Assembly: GCF_022788695.1 (NCBI RefSeq)
Contig: NZ_CP085161.1
Coordinates: 1 to 64,000 of the forward strand
Direction of reading: 5' to 3'
From: Pseudosulfitobacter sp. DSM 107133
GTDB lineage: Bacteria > Pseudomonadota > Alphaproteobacteria > Rhodobacterales > Rhodobacteraceae
DNA: 64,000 bases
Shown: positions 43,763 to 53,659 of the stretch, one piece after another
Layout: each line of letters opens with the position of its first letter
Numbering within the stretch: position 1 is the stretch's first letter
Notes under the pieces: model-generated
Database searches by the model: none
What the model was told of the DNA's origin: nothing
Seen by the model: only the letters and a program-made list of their open reading frames with translations
Program-made: the position numbers and the translations under genes

Positions 43763-44359
43763 GTCGTTCCGGGGAACTACCTCTGGGCGGGCCCAAGATC
43801 GGTGTCCGAAGAACGCGGCATATTTCGGACGCGGTCATAGTAGCGGGCCGTCGGACCAGGTGGGTCATACACGCTGTTGGGATCCTTCTCTCTGGCTGCG
43901 TCGAGGATCGTGTGAACCCTTGACGGCACCAAAGGCCTGTCGGGGGTGCTGGTGGTTCATCTCGCAATAGAATCCCATTCTTTCTCTCCCTCCAGCAACC
44001 TGCGTCTGGGTCGTCTTGGCGAAGCCACTGGGTATGCAAACACATCGTTGGCAGCCGGTGATGAAGTCGCAAATCAACGTCATGCTTCCGGGGGCAACGT
44101 CTCATGTCAGGGTCACCGCCGCGCACCTTTCCGTCGACCTGTTGGCCTGTCAGATCGCTAGCCCGGGGTCGAGCGGTCGGCAACGCCGGAGGCAGGTTTC
44201 TGGACGGCAGACGCCTTGAGCTCTGCTGGGCATCGCTCACAACAAACCTGCCCCCGGCGTGCTCCATTTCATTCCGCCCCGTGGCGGGTGCAGCCCGCTC
44301 TCATGCCCCCGGTCTTTTCCACGATCCGTCCAACGACGATCAACGGAAAGGATCACACC
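43763..44359. other. Gene-free region between the DUF736 terminator and a small ORF
   Basis: About 600 bp without a supported gene. Frames on the minus strand (for example about 180 codons at 43722-44267) have poor composition and no family likeness. ACGGAAAGGATCACACC lies before the ATG at 44360. No clear repeat or promoter was identified. Confidence 0.4.
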
Positions 44360-44536
44360 ATGACACTCGAACAATCCATCGACCTCGCCGAACTGCAAGC
44401 CGACATGGCCTTCGATGCCTACCTCGCCGCCTTCGATGAAGATGCCCATCCTGAGTTTCTCGACAGCCTCGAGACCGAGGCACTGATCGCCCGCGGCCGC
44501 TACGAAGATCTGCGCAATCAGGGACTGGGTCACTGA
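44360..44536 (+). CDS. Small acidic hypothetical protein
   Basis: 58 aa, very acidic (LEQSIDLAELQADMAFDAYL, DEDAHPEFLDSLETEALIARGRYEDL), probably two helices. The ATG at 44360 has GGAAAGGATC upstream. No family is recognised; similar small genes occur beside DUF736 on such plasmids. A hairpin (CCCTTGCGG / CCGCAGGGG, 44543-44570) follows the stop, without a T-run. Confidence 0.6.
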   Translation: MTLEQSIDLAELQADMAFDAYLAAFDEDAHPEFLDSLETEALIARGRYEDLRNQGLGH

Positions 44537-44946
44537 CCCATGCCCTTGCGGGTCTTCGGGTCCGCAGGGGTCCGACGCCGTCTCTCAGAAGCTTCGTGAC
44601 GCCCTCAGAGGGTGTGACCTGCGCCATCCCGCGCGGGCCGATTTCGTGTTCCTGGCGCCCAATCCGTGGCCGGCTCGGGCGCTCGATATGTGCGCTTTCA
44701 CGCGCTGCTCGGGCACCAGTTTCCGCAGTCTCTTTCCGAGCAACCTCTGTCTGTCGATGAGGAGAGCGCCCATTCAGCGCCTCGCTGTGCAGGGTTTTGA
44801 AGACGCCGCCAAGCCATGCAAAAAGTTAAAACATGCAAAACGTAATATTGTGTAATGTGATGTATTGATGTATAAGCGAAGGAGAAAAGAAAGACGTTGG
44901 CAGGATATGGCCAATGTTTGCACATTTTGTCCGAGGGGTCTGACCC
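44537..44946. other. Gene-free region upstream of the mobilisation genes, candidate oriT
   Basis: No gene is supported in 410 bp. From 44815 to 44880 the sequence becomes AT-rich and repetitive: CATGCAAAA at 44815 and 44832, then TGTAATGTGATGTATTGATG. It lies directly before the relaxosome genes, where oriT and the mobilisation promoter are expected. The nic site cannot be located from sequence alone. Confidence 0.4.
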
Positions 44947-45669
44947 GTGCCGAGGCCAGCGAAAAACCTTAAGTTCGAACAGCGCATCGAAGTGGCGCGG
45001 CGTTTTGCTGCGGGCGAGAGCGCGAAGGACCTGGCGGCAGCATTCGACATTTCCCCGCGCCATGTGAACCGGCTCGCGAAAGAGGAGGCGGGCGAGGGCG
45101 TCACGGTGCGCGATCCGAGCGAAACGGTGGCGTTCCGGGCCAGTCGATCTGAACTGGAAGCCTTCGATGCCGAGTGGCGCGAACGGGGCTATGCCAACCG
45201 GTCACAGGCGCTGAATGCGGTACTGCGCGGGCGGTGCGGATTTCTCGATGTGCCACGCGATCTGGTCGGGGAATTCTGCGCGGCCTGGCGTCAGGCGAAG
45301 GATGTGAGCGACGCTGGATTGGCACTTTCCAAGGCGGTGCATCGCGGCTTGCTGGAAGTCTCGGAGGCGGACCGCGCCGTGCTGATCGAACTCTTCGATT
45401 TGGCGCAGTCGATGAGCCGTGAGATGGGCCGGATGAAGGATGCCGCACAAGCACTGCGTCATCAGGAATGGCCGCAAAAGGAAGAAGGGCAGGGGGCGGA
45501 GAGCGAGGTTCTGGAGGACGGCCCGCGCGTGGCTGGCGGCGGTCTGAGGCTGGTGCCTGAGAGTTCCGGTTCAGATTTGGATCGGGGTTCGCTGCCTCTC
45601 GGTAAGCCTCGAACGCGAACCCCGATGCATGACTGTTCGATCGTGAACCGGAACTCTCGAAATGGCTGA
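44947..45669 (+). CDS. Relaxosome accessory protein, MobC-like with helix-turn-helix
   Basis: 240 aa from a GTG at 44947. An N-terminal helix-turn-helix (FEQRIEVARRFAAGESAKDLAAAFDISPRHVNRL) is followed by a ribbon-helix-helix/MobC-like part (ETVAFRASRSELEAFDAEWRERGY, RSQALNAVLRG) and a variable C-terminal tail. The gene overlaps the relaxase gene by 8 bp. Its likely role is binding oriT and recruiting the relaxase. Confidence 0.75.
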   Translation: MPRPAKNLKFEQRIEVARRFAAGESAKDLAAAFDISPRHVNRLAKEEAGEGVTVRDPSETVAFRASRSELEAFDAEWRERGYANRSQALNAVLRGRCGFLDVPRDLVGEFCAAWRQAKDVSDAGLALSKAVHRGLLEVSEADRAVLIELFDLAQSMSREMGRMKDAAQALRHQEWPQKEEGQGAESEVLEDGPRVAGGGLRLVPESSGSDLDRGSLPLGKPRTRTPMHDCSIVNRNSRNG

Positions 45670-47578
45670 CCCCCTCGCCCTCTACACCTCCGTCATGGGG
45701 CGGCTCTGGGAGGATGAGCGCATCCGCGGCCAGGCCGCGGCGCGGATCGACGCGCGGCTGGCGGGCCGTCGGCAGGGTCGGAGCTTTGCGCGCGTCGGAT
45801 CCCTGTCGGCGCGCAACGCACTGAAGGCGGCGTCGGGTCAGAGCCGCGCGGCGGTCTTCAAACGGATCCGGGCAGGGGGCTGCAAGACGCGCGCCTCGCT
45901 CGGAGCGCAGATCTCCTACATCAATGACAAGGCGGTCTACACCTACTCGACGATGACCAACGCGCTGACCGACGCGGAGGTCCTGACCGACGAGCAGAAG
46001 GAAGACATCATCGAGGACTGGGCCGGCACCTGGCGCGGCTCGACCAAGCTCGGGTTCACCTCGCACATGCTGCTGTCCTTCCCGACCGACGTGACGGTCG
46101 ATCAGGTGCGCGACATCGCGATGGACTGGACGGAGCATTTTTTCGAGAGCGGCGAATACGGCGACCAGTGGGATTATGTGCTCGCAGTCCATGACGACCG
46201 GGCGCACAAGCATGCGCATATCATCCTGAACAATCGCGGCGTCGAGAAGGGCACCTGGTTCTCCTGCTGGGCCGAGGGTGTGATGTCGCCGCAGCTCATG
46301 CGCGAGAAGCAGGCCGAGATCGCTGAAGCGTACGGCGTGATGCTCGACGCCACCACCCGGCTTGAGCGCGGCATCTTCGAGAAGCCCGCCGGGATCGAGG
46401 AGATTTACCGCGCCAAGGAAGAGGCCCGCCTGCCGCGCGAGATCGCCCTGACGGCCCAGGAATCCGCCATTGCGCAGGCGCAGGTGGTGGGCTTCGCCAA
46501 GGACTACAAGAACCTCGCCGACCTGCTGGACCGGATGGACCGGCAGCACATGGCGCGCGCTGTGCGCGGCATGGCGGACGGGCTTGGTTCCGGCACGCCG
46601 TGGAACTTCACCGAAGGAGAGATAGACATGAAGGACATCAAGACCGTCGGTGATGCGATCGACTATTCCGAGCGCACGATCGAAGCGCTCAGGCTCAAGG
46701 CCGAGGAACTGGATCCTGCCGAGCGCGCCGCCTTCGAGGCCAAGGCCGCACCGATCATCGCGGACCTTTCGCAGATGGTGCCGGATCCGGACCTGCGCGC
46801 GCGCTTTGGCAAGCAGCTCGAAGAACCCTATCCGCCGGGGGCGGGAAGCGAGGTGCTGATCGCGGCGCTGCAGTCCGGCAATGGCGATGGGCTGCGCGAT
46901 GTGCTCGAGCGCGCCGAGGAGGCCGGGATGGACAGCGAGGAGCTGGTGGCCCGGATCGCGGCGGGCGGTACGCGGAACTACGGCATGGCGCAGGACTGGG
47001 TCGAGCGGGACATGAACGCGGTGCTGGCCAAGGACGGACTGAGCGTGGAGACGGCCAATGACGACCAGCTCGATGCCGCGCTGGAAAAAGTCGACGGCGT
47101 GATGGACGCGCTGATGGAACGCGCCAAGGAACTGGGTGTCGAGATCGGTCGGACCCTCGCGGACGAAGAACAGGAGATCCTGCCGCTCATCGACGAGGAC
47201 GATCGGACGCCCAATCCCTACCTGCAGGACCTCGCCGACATGTTGCGCGACGGCAAGCTTACCGAGGAGCAGGAAGAGACCGTCGAGCGGACCCTGCAAT
47301 CCGAGCTCTTCAAGGAGTTGGGCGAGGAAGGCTTGGCCGAACTTCGGCGCGGAAACTACGAGGTGCTGGACGCGGCCCTGCCGAGCAAGCTCGACCAGAT
47401 CACCGTCACGCAGGAATTCCTCGAGATGACCTTTGAGGAGACCGGCGATCAGGTCTTCACCGACCGCGCCGCCGGTTTGCAGCAGGACAAGGCGACCGAA
47501 GTTGCGCGGTTGCGCGGCCAGCAGGAAGCGCAGGAGCTGGGCCGTGACCGCGGTCTCGATGACGAGATGGAATTCTGA
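45662..47578 (+). CDS. virD2: VirD2-like relaxase
   Basis: 638 aa. The relaxase core lies within about residues 70-250, with the metal-binding triad region AVHDDRAHKHAHIILNNR at about 176-193; a catalytic Tyr is expected in the preceding part (ISYINDKAVYTYSTM). The long C-terminal half is acidic and helical, as in relaxases that carry a secretion signal. It nicks oriT and pilots the strand into the T4SS. It overlaps the accessory gene and is followed after 5 bp by virD4. Confidence 0.85.
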   Translation: MADPLALYTSVMGRLWEDERIRGQAAARIDARLAGRRQGRSFARVGSLSARNALKAASGQSRAAVFKRIRAGGCKTRASLGAQISYINDKAVYTYSTMTNALTDAEVLTDEQKEDIIEDWAGTWRGSTKLGFTSHMLLSFPTDVTVDQVRDIAMDWTEHFFESGEYGDQWDYVLAVHDDRAHKHAHIILNNRGVEKGTWFSCWAEGVMSPQLMREKQAEIAEAYGVMLDATTRLERGIFEKPAGIEEIYRAKEEARLPREIALTAQESAIAQAQVVGFAKDYKNLADLLDRMDRQHMARAVRGMADGLGSGTPWNFTEGEIDMKDIKTVGDAIDYSERTIEALRLKAEELDPAERAAFEAKAAPIIADLSQMVPDPDLRARFGKQLEEPYPPGAGSEVLIAALQSGNGDGLRDVLERAEEAGMDSEELVARIAAGGTRNYGMAQDWVERDMNAVLAKDGLSVETANDDQLDAALEKVDGVMDALMERAKELGVEIGRTLADEEQEILPLIDEDDRTPNPYLQDLADMLRDGKLTEEQEETVERTLQSELFKELGEEGLAELRRGNYEVLDAALPSKLDQITVTQEFLEMTFEETGDQVFTDRAAGLQQDKATEVARLRGQQEAQELGRDRGLDDEMEF

Positions 47579-47583
47579 GGGAG

Positions 47584-49506
47584 ATGACCACCATGACCAA
47601 GACACTTCCCCTCTGGGCCGCACTTCTTTTCGGCGTGATCTGCGGCGCCGTCATCGGCACCATTGTCGCTGCCTTCTACCTGACCCTTGCCCTGAAAACC
47701 GGGTTTCAGAGTTTCGACATGTTGGCGCTCTGGAAGGCCGGCGCGGGCACACGCGCGGCCCATCCGGAGGCTTTCAAGGTTGGCTTCGGCGCCGTCGGCT
47801 TCGGAGCAATCGGCCTAGGCGCCCTGGCGCTCGCTTGGACCTGGAAGAAGGAGCGGGATGACTATGGCTCGGCCCACTGGCAGACAAAGGCGGAGTTGAA
47901 GAAGAACGACATGCTGCAGGCGCCGGGCAAGGGCTTTGTCTGTGGCAAGCTCGGCGCACCGAGTTCCAAGGCTGAGTTTATCTCTTCGACCACCATCCCC
48001 CATGTGATGATGGTGGCCCCGACCCGCGCCGGTAAGGGCGTCGGCTTCGTGATCCCGAACCTCTTGAGCTTCGCAGGTTCGGTGGTGGTGCTCGACGTGA
48101 AGGGCGAGAACTTCGAGAAAACTGCCCGGCTGCGGGCGCTCAACGGCGACGAGGTCTATCGCTTCAGCCCCTTCGACTGGGCCAATGCCACGCACTGCTA
48201 CAATCCTCTGGCCCGGATCGCCAAGGCCCCGAGCTTCGCGCAGCGCTTCACCGAGGTCTCGATCCTCGCGGACCTCTTCCTTGACAAGGACAACAAGACG
48301 CTCGACACCTTCTCCGAGGCTGGCAAGTCGATCTTTGTCGCGGCCTGCCTGCTAGCGATCCAGCGGGGCACGCCGAACCTTGGCGCGGTGAACCAGATCG
48401 TCGCCGGGGGCGAATACAAGAACGCCCAATACAAGACCTATGCCGACGAGGCCGAAGAAGACATCCTGCGCGAGCTCTGGACCAACGCGGCCTCGGCCTC
48501 GTCGCGGCTCCTGACTTCAAACATTCAGGCGTTGATGACAGCCGGTCTCAAGCAATGGGACAACCCGGCGGTGCGCTCGGCCACCGAGGCGAGCGATTTT
48601 GATTTCTCGACCTTCCGCAAGACCCCGCAATCGCTCTACATCGCCGTCTCCGAGGATCACATCGCGACATTGGCGCCGCTTTTGCGCCTGATGTTCGCCG
48701 ATCTCATCGCCTCGATCCGTTTGAACGAGCCCGGCCCGGATGAGCCCTGGCCGGTCATGATGATGATCGACGAATTCCAGCAGATGGGGGCGATGCCCTA
48801 TCTCGAACGCGCGATCCATTCGCTGGCAAGTTACGGTGGTCGCGTCGCGATGATTGCGCAGTCGCTGGCCTCGCTCGACCGGATCTACGGGCCCGAGGGC
48901 CGTGAAAGCCTCGAGAACGGGGCAGGGCTCAAACTCTACATCACCCCTCGGGATCAGCGCACGGTCAAGGAGGTCTCAGCCGCGGTCGGCAGCACCACAC
49001 GCGAGGCCGTGACCCGCATGTATGGCCGCAACAAGGGCTTCCTCGGCGCGACCTCGACTTCGGCGCGTCTGGAAGAGCGGCCGCTGCTATCTGAGACCGA
49101 GGCTCGCTTGATGGACCCCGACGAGGTCATTATCCTCGCCTCGCCGCAGCACCCGATAAAGGCGAGCCGGATCAAGTATTACGACGATCCGTTCTTCAAG
49201 GACATGCTGGCCCGCCAGGAGGGCAAGCCCTTCCCCTATCCGCCGAGTGTGCAGGGCGTGGGGCCTTGGGCGCGTGAAAGTGCGGATGAAGTCAGTCAGG
49301 ATGAGCCGCGACAACCAACCGACCGCACGCCTGTCCGGGATCGCTCGCAACGCCGCGAAGCGCGCGCGATGAGCGTGATGGCGATGGAGGCCGGGCGCGG
49401 GCAACCAGAGCCGGAGACGCTCGAGCGGGAAGCCGCCGTGCCGAAGGAATGGGAGGCGGCGCTCGACCGGCAGGAGGACTTCATCGAGGAATTGTTGGGA
49501 GGGTGA
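47584..49506 (+). CDS. virD4: VirD4-like type IV coupling protein
   Basis: 640 aa. Two N-terminal transmembrane helices (LPLWAALLFGVICGAVIGTI; VGFGAIGLGALALAWTW) precede a TraG/VirD4 ATPase with Walker A VAPTRAGKGVGFV (about 143-155) and Walker B VMMMIDEFQQMG (about 390-401). It links the relaxosome to the VirB channel. The rest of the T4SS is not adjacent: virB11 starts 7 kb away on the other strand, and the defence island lies between. Confidence 0.92.
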   Translation: MTTMTKTLPLWAALLFGVICGAVIGTIVAAFYLTLALKTGFQSFDMLALWKAGAGTRAAHPEAFKVGFGAVGFGAIGLGALALAWTWKKERDDYGSAHWQTKAELKKNDMLQAPGKGFVCGKLGAPSSKAEFISSTTIPHVMMVAPTRAGKGVGFVIPNLLSFAGSVVVLDVKGENFEKTARLRALNGDEVYRFSPFDWANATHCYNPLARIAKAPSFAQRFTEVSILADLFLDKDNKTLDTFSEAGKSIFVAACLLAIQRGTPNLGAVNQIVAGGEYKNAQYKTYADEAEEDILRELWTNAASASSRLLTSNIQALMTAGLKQWDNPAVRSATEASDFDFSTFRKTPQSLYIAVSEDHIATLAPLLRLMFADLIASIRLNEPGPDEPWPVMMMIDEFQQMGAMPYLERAIHSLASYGGRVAMIAQSLASLDRIYGPEGRESLENGAGLKLYITPRDQRTVKEVSAAVGSTTREAVTRMYGRNKGFLGATSTSARLEERPLLSETEARLMDPDEVIILASPQHPIKASRIKYYDDPFFKDMLARQEGKPFPYPPSVQGVGPWARESADEVSQDEPRQPTDRTPVRDRSQRREARAMSVMAMEAGRGQPEPETLEREAAVPKEWEAALDRQEDFIEELLGG

Positions 49507-49524
49507 GCGCCGTCGACTAGTCCC

Positions 49525-50946
49525 CTATTCGTCGTAGTAGAATTTCAAGTCGCGTCGCTCTTTCAACTGGGCAGGTCGGTAGGGCTTAACCTCGCCACAC
49601 TGGGCGACGGCCTTGGCTCGCATGCGCTCTTCGACTGAAGGATGGAGCGGGAAGTCGTCGCCAACTGCGCGAATTCCCTTCTTCCAGCGGATGCGGAGGG
49701 GGCCAAATGCTACCAACGCGTCTTCGCGGTGCTGCAAACCCAGAGGGTCAGGGGAGCGGTTCAAGACGTTCTCGTTGATCTGGATCGACGGCACGCAGTC
49801 TTTCAATTCGTCGACCATCCAATCGAGGGCGATATCGCTCAGGCGGGACTCTGCCTCGGGATAACTTCCACCGATGTCGCTATGGCAGCCCGGGAACCAG
49901 ACCTGCTTCAACCACTTCGGCTCTCGATCTTTGGTCTCAATCGCGGCCGCCTTGGATGCCCATCCGACCCTTGGAAAGTCAGCACGGTCTTCGTCGATCG
50001 CCATGGCATGACGGGCGTGTTGGACATCGGGATCAAGCCACTTGTCGTAGTTGCGCTTGTTCCAAGCCGCGAAATGACCCGTCTTGAGGATCTGCGGCCA
50101 ATCCGTTGGGCGCCAAAGCTTCAGTTTGCGTTCGGGATCGTCCGAGAAATATTTGAAGTTGTCGAGCAACAGGGAACCAAGCTGCCAAAGAAGCGCAACT
50201 AGTAGTACGCCGAGTGGAACAACCAAAAGCCAAGACCACCCGAATGCAACACCTGCGGCAAAAGCCGACCCGACGCCGAACGTGACGCCCCAGACCAAGG
50301 TGCGGACAACAGCCGTTCGCAGTGACGCCACGGTGTCGAAGACCCCGATGAATGTTGGCTGAACGTTTCCCTGATTGTCTTCGCCTTCAATGGGAAAGCT
50401 CGAATACTTTTTGCGAAATCGTTTGCCGAGCTCTTCACGGTTGTTGAAGTAAGGATCTTGTCCGCGCGGTTTTCCAGCACCGTGATTATACACGAATTTT
50501 ACAGCGTCCTTGGCTATCTTCCGCAATCCGGGACCGTGACGCGGGACCGGCGAACCATCCGGCATCTGCGTCGGGACACCGCAGAGGTTCATAACGTTCG
50601 CCAGTGCTCTTACTGTGTAGGCCCCGCGCGAGAACCCGAACAGCAACACACGGTCGCCGGGTTCGTAATTGGCGATGATCTGCTCGTAGCAATCGATGAT
50701 GTTGTGGTCGATGCCAGTGCCGACGGCGCTTTCCAAGATCGGCTTGATCCGACCGAATAACCCGCCACTTTCTCCTGTTCCCAAGCCAGGGTCGTAAAAG
50801 GCCACTTGGTCCTTCGGGCTAATTGGTGAATCTGGACCCGGACGCATGGCTCGATACATCTTGTAAACATTCGACAGCCGTTGGTCAGGCCTGGCGCCGC
50901 CCATTTGGCCTGTTCCGTCCGAGAATATGCAGATGTTCTTTACCAT
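49525..50946 (-). CDS. DUF2235 (Tle1-like) alpha/beta hydrolase with two transmembrane helices
   Basis: 473 aa from the ATG at 50946 (GGATGGGG upstream; an in-frame ATG is also at 50958). The DUF2235 hydrolase start NICIFSDGTGQ, the nucleophile elbow LLFGFSRGAYTVR and the late CHSDIGGSYPE (catalytic His/Asp region) are present. Around residues 215-265 two hydrophobic helices (VWGVTFGVGSAFAAGVAF; WLLVVPLGVLLVALLW) should anchor it in the membrane. It lies 96 bp downstream of nucC on the same strand, so it may be an added phospholipase effector of the CBASS operon or a separate gene. Confidence 0.75.
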   Translation of the reverse strand: MVKNICIFSDGTGQMGGARPDQRLSNVYKMYRAMRPGPDSPISPKDQVAFYDPGLGTGESGGLFGRIKPILESAVGTGIDHNIIDCYEQIIANYEPGDRVLLFGFSRGAYTVRALANVMNLCGVPTQMPDGSPVPRHGPGLRKIAKDAVKFVYNHGAGKPRGQDPYFNNREELGKRFRKKYSSFPIEGEDNQGNVQPTFIGVFDTVASLRTAVVRTLVWGVTFGVGSAFAAGVAFGWSWLLVVPLGVLLVALLWQLGSLLLDNFKYFSDDPERKLKLWRPTDWPQILKTGHFAAWNKRNYDKWLDPDVQHARHAMAIDEDRADFPRVGWASKAAAIETKDREPKWLKQVWFPGCHSDIGGSYPEAESRLSDIALDWMVDELKDCVPSIQINENVLNRSPDPLGLQHREDALVAFGPLRIRWKKGIRAVGDDFPLHPSVEERMRAKAVAQCGEVKPYRPAQLKERRDLKFYYDE

Positions 50947-51054
50947 TTGTCGCCCCATCCAAGAACACGAAGTACAGTCAAAGTCCCTTAACCGCCAATC
51001 GATAGCTGTTGGTGCCGCCGCGAAGCAAAAAGCCGAAGCGGACTTTGGCGACAG

Positions 51055-51777
51055 CTACTTGGTCAGCCAATCGCCGTAGGCATCGATATCGATCATTGGC
51101 ACAGTGCCGCTGAACTGGAGCCGTGAGATCAGTGCAAATAAGAAAGCCGTTGCCGGTTTTGACCCCTCAACAAGGTTATATCGCCCATCCTCGGCGAACA
51201 GGAAATGCCCGTGAGAGGCAACGCATCCGATGTCCAACCTCCTATCATCTTCGCCTTCGTTGAGGATCTTTTCGAACGATGCACCGAGGGGAGGTTTCCA
51301 TTCGCTCTCAAAAGTAAGAAGCCCACCAATGATGGGAATGAGCTGTTTTGGCGGATAAACCCCACCAGCATGAGGGATTGGTAGGCTGGTCCGATGCAAA
51401 TTTCGGACTGAAGCCACCTTGTCTTGCGCGTATCTCACCAGACCGGCATCTGCCGTCTGCTTGGCCTCAAAAACAGCGTATACACTTTCTGCTGGAACTA
51501 TGAGCTGTTCTTCGTAGGTGAAAATGAAGGGCGAATATTGACGGTCAAAGATCACGGCATCAATTTGATCGCTAAAATTTCCCCGGCTATCGACGACATG
51601 AGCACTTGCAACCTGATATCTCTCAGGGATGTACTGTGCGAGCATATCGATCCAAATCGCTTCGCTTGCGTCCCCTTTTGTACCGGGATGCTTGAACGAC
51701 TTCCGCGCCGTTGACAGCCGATGCTGAATATCCTCGTGCAACGATGATAGAAGTTGTGATAGCGACCATTCAGCCAT
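51055..51777 (-). CDS. nucC: NucC-type CBASS effector nuclease
   Basis: 240 aa, the length of NucC. The start WSLSQLLSSLHEDIQHRL and the active-site segments QIDAVIFDRQYSPFIF (Asp73) and AVFEAKQT (Glu104, Lys106) match the PD-(D/E)XK catalytic set known for NucC. NucC is a cyclic-trinucleotide-activated, sequence-nonspecific dsDNA endonuclease that kills infected cells. It starts 12 bp downstream of the CD-NTase gene in the same operon. All catalytic residues are present, so it should be active. Confidence 0.92.
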   Translation of the reverse strand: MAEWSLSQLLSSLHEDIQHRLSTARKSFKHPGTKGDASEAIWIDMLAQYIPERYQVASAHVVDSRGNFSDQIDAVIFDRQYSPFIFTYEEQLIVPAESVYAVFEAKQTADAGLVRYAQDKVASVRNLHRTSLPIPHAGGVYPPKQLIPIIGGLLTFESEWKPPLGASFEKILNEGEDDRRLDIGCVASHGHFLFAEDGRYNLVEGSKPATAFLFALISRLQFSGTVPMIDIDAYGDWLTK

Positions 51778-51789
51778 TGTTTCTTCTTT

Positions 51790-52689
51790 CTAAGACAGCG
51801 GAAATTTTGGTCCGAAGAAAGCGCGCCACGCTTTCAGGGCGTCTCCGTTCTTGCCCTGGCGCGCCAAGTGAATTGCGGCAGCGATGTCGCGGTTTGCCTG
51901 ATCCAGAATTGTCTGGGCGCGCTTCACCATCGCTGCGTCCATTCGATCGCTAACAGGAGACCCGAGCCCGGCCGGATCTGGCCAATCCTCGTGAATTCGG
52001 TCGCGTAGCGTAGCGAAGAACGCTTGGATTTCGCGGTCATGTGAACCACCCCATCCACCATGGAGGCATTCCATCGCCATGACCTCGATCAGAAAGGATG
52101 GCTTGATAGGTTTTTCTCCGTGGCGGCTGTTTTGGTTCCAGTACTTCACCATGCGCACCAGGCCCTTCCACTCATTGCCATAAGCTTGGTGGGCCGAAAC
52201 AGCCTTCTGTGCATGGATTTCGGGATTTGTTCCCATCCACTTCCCGGTTGTGTTGTTCGGGATCTCGTAGTCGTCGCCCTTTGCAAATGCGGGCACTGCA
52301 TCCACGCTTACAACCCGGTAATCTGTGTTGTCGTCGGAATCGACGACGACACCAAAGTCCACACCCACAGAGCGTCCCTGTTTTTTGACGGCGCTGCTTC
52401 CATAAACGTCAACCAACGTATCGTAGAATGCGGTCAGTATCTTGTCAGGATGTTTGTCTCGATAGTGGTCCTCGTCCTTTCCAAGAACGAAGAAGATATC
52501 GACATCCTTGAGTGGTTTGGACTTGGTCCAGCGGGCGTAGCTTCCTGTCAAAAAGCTACGGTCGATCTGAAAGGCCTTATCCAGATGCTCGCGAACTTCC
52601 TTCTGCCGCTTGGATGCGTTCTGCTGCTCTCTTTCGTTCAACTCCATTCGGCTCTTGAACTTTTTGAATGCGTCCGGGAGTGAAATCAT
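51790..52689 (-). CDS. CD-NTase (CBASS nucleotidyltransferase)
   Basis: 299 aa from the ATG at 52689, which overlaps the HORMA stop by 4 bp. The nucleotidyltransferase motif [20 protein letters not shown] gives the GS at 49-50 and the metal-binding DVD at 62-64; a third Asp lies in [10 protein letters not shown]. The C-terminal helical domain follows. It should make a cyclic oligonucleotide (a cyclic trinucleotide, judging from the NucC partner) on phage sensing via HORMA proteins. The exact clade cannot be set by eye. Confidence 0.88.
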   Translation of the reverse strand: MISLPDAFKKFKSRMELNEREQQNASKRQKEVREHLDKAFQIDRSFLTGSYARWTKSKPLKDVDIFFVLGKDEDHYRDKHPDKILTAFYDTLVDVYGSSAVKKQGRSVGVDFGVVVDSDDNTDYRVVSVDAVPAFAKGDDYEIPNNTTGKWMGTNPEIHAQKAVSAHQAYGNEWKGLVRMVKYWNQNSRHGEKPIKPSFLIEVMAMECLHGGWGGSHDREIQAFFATLRDRIHEDWPDPAGLGSPVSDRMDAAMVKRAQTILDQANRDIAAAIHLARQGKNGDALKAWRAFFGPKFPLS

Positions 52690-53189
52690 GATGCCTGCCT
52701 CCAATACGCTGCCGTCGCTCCCAGACCGTTGTGTTCGATGGTGGAGCCAAGGCTTTGGCGAACCATACCGTCTGTAGATCGGGCGGTGGTCCGGTGCCAA
52801 CCCGGGACATCAGGTCGTCCAGGCTTTGTACGTAGCAGGAGGTCATACTTGGCGCTTGCCGGCGCAACTCCCGCTTTGCGAATTGCCCAACGAAGTTGAT
52901 CGGTGTCCGTCCAGAAGTTTCCATCTCCAGCAGACCAACTGTAGTTCACGTCGATATCCCAACGCAGGATTAGTCCATTGGTTGCCGGATCGTATATCTC
53001 GAGTGTGATCTTCTCGAGGTCTTCGCTCTCCAACCATGCCTTGATTCCGCGCATGTTGATTTCCGTGTCGTTCACGAAATTTGTTGGATCCATGCCACTC
53101 AGACGGATAATGTCTTTGAGGCTCTTGAGGATGTTATCGGCCACATAGGTGACAGACTGGGTGCGGGAATACGTGATGACTGTTGTCAT
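52686..53189 (-). CDS. Bacterial HORMA-domain protein (CBASS Cap7-like), first of two
   Basis: 167 aa. The start [29 protein letters not shown], the middle [23 protein letters not shown] and the end fit the bacterial HORMA family of type III CBASS. These proteins sense closure-motif peptides and activate the CD-NTase. The gene is sandwiched with 4-bp overlaps between the second HORMA gene and the CD-NTase gene. Confidence 0.82.
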   Translation of the reverse strand: MTTVITYSRTQSVTYVADNILKSLKDIIRLSGMDPTNFVNDTEINMRGIKAWLESEDLEKITLEIYDPATNGLILRWDIDVNYSWSAGDGNFWTDTDQLRWAIRKAGVAPASAKYDLLLRTKPGRPDVPGWHRTTARSTDGMVRQSLGSTIEHNGLGATAAYWRQAS

Positions 53190-53659
53190 GGTTTCAACAA
53201 CCCCTCGAGATCAATTTCGAGCGTAGCACCTTGCGAGTTGTTCGCTGTGTCTTGCTTTTTGGTTTCGGTTCTGTCGCGTGCTGTGATGCGGTTGCTCTTC
53301 TGTTGCAGCGCAGATTGGACCCAACCGAGATCATCGGGTTCACATGGCAGTGAAATCGACCAATCACCTTTCAGCGGGTCAAACCCGAGCACGTCTTCGT
53401 TCGCGTCCGACCCGTCGATCGCATCGTCATCGTAAAGACAGTAGATGCGCGTCTGCGGCCCTTCACAGCTGACAATGATTGGTGAGTTTTCGCAGGCTTT
53501 GTCCGCGATTATGCTGCTTGCAATGCCAGCGACACTGCTGAGTTCTTGCTGCGCTCCGGTATTTGTACGGGTGAGCAAGTCGCTGATGGCGGCCCATGTT
53601 GCCAATGCGTCGCGATGCGGAGAGCTTCGGAATGTTCTGCGGGCTACAGTTATCATCAC
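53186..53659 (-). CDS. Second HORMA-like protein of the CBASS operon
   Basis: 157 aa. Less conserved: [25 protein letters not shown] start, a middle strand region ([22 protein letters not shown]) and a low-complexity C-terminal tail ([23 protein letters not shown]) that could act as a closure peptide. Its position between the TRIP13-like and HORMA genes, with 4-bp overlaps on both sides, and known two-HORMA CBASS operons support the call more than the sequence alone. Confidence 0.68.
   Translation of the reverse strand: MMITVARRTFRSSPHRDALATWAAISDLLTRTNTGAQQELSSVAGIASSIIADKACENSPIIVSCEGPQTRIYCLYDDDAIDGSDANEDVLGFDPLKGDWSISLPCEPDDLGWVQSALQQKSNRITARDRTETKKQDTANNSQGATLEIDLEGLLKP

Noticed and set aside
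43722..44267. Minus-strand frame of 181 codons after DUF736
   Set aside because: It overlaps the DUF736 terminator and has Pro/Arg-rich composition typical of a chance frame.
45101..47623. 840-codon open frame on the minus strand
   Set aside because: It lies opposite the accessory and relaxase genes, has Leu/Arg/Val-rich composition without family likeness, and arises from GC-rich codon use of the real genes.
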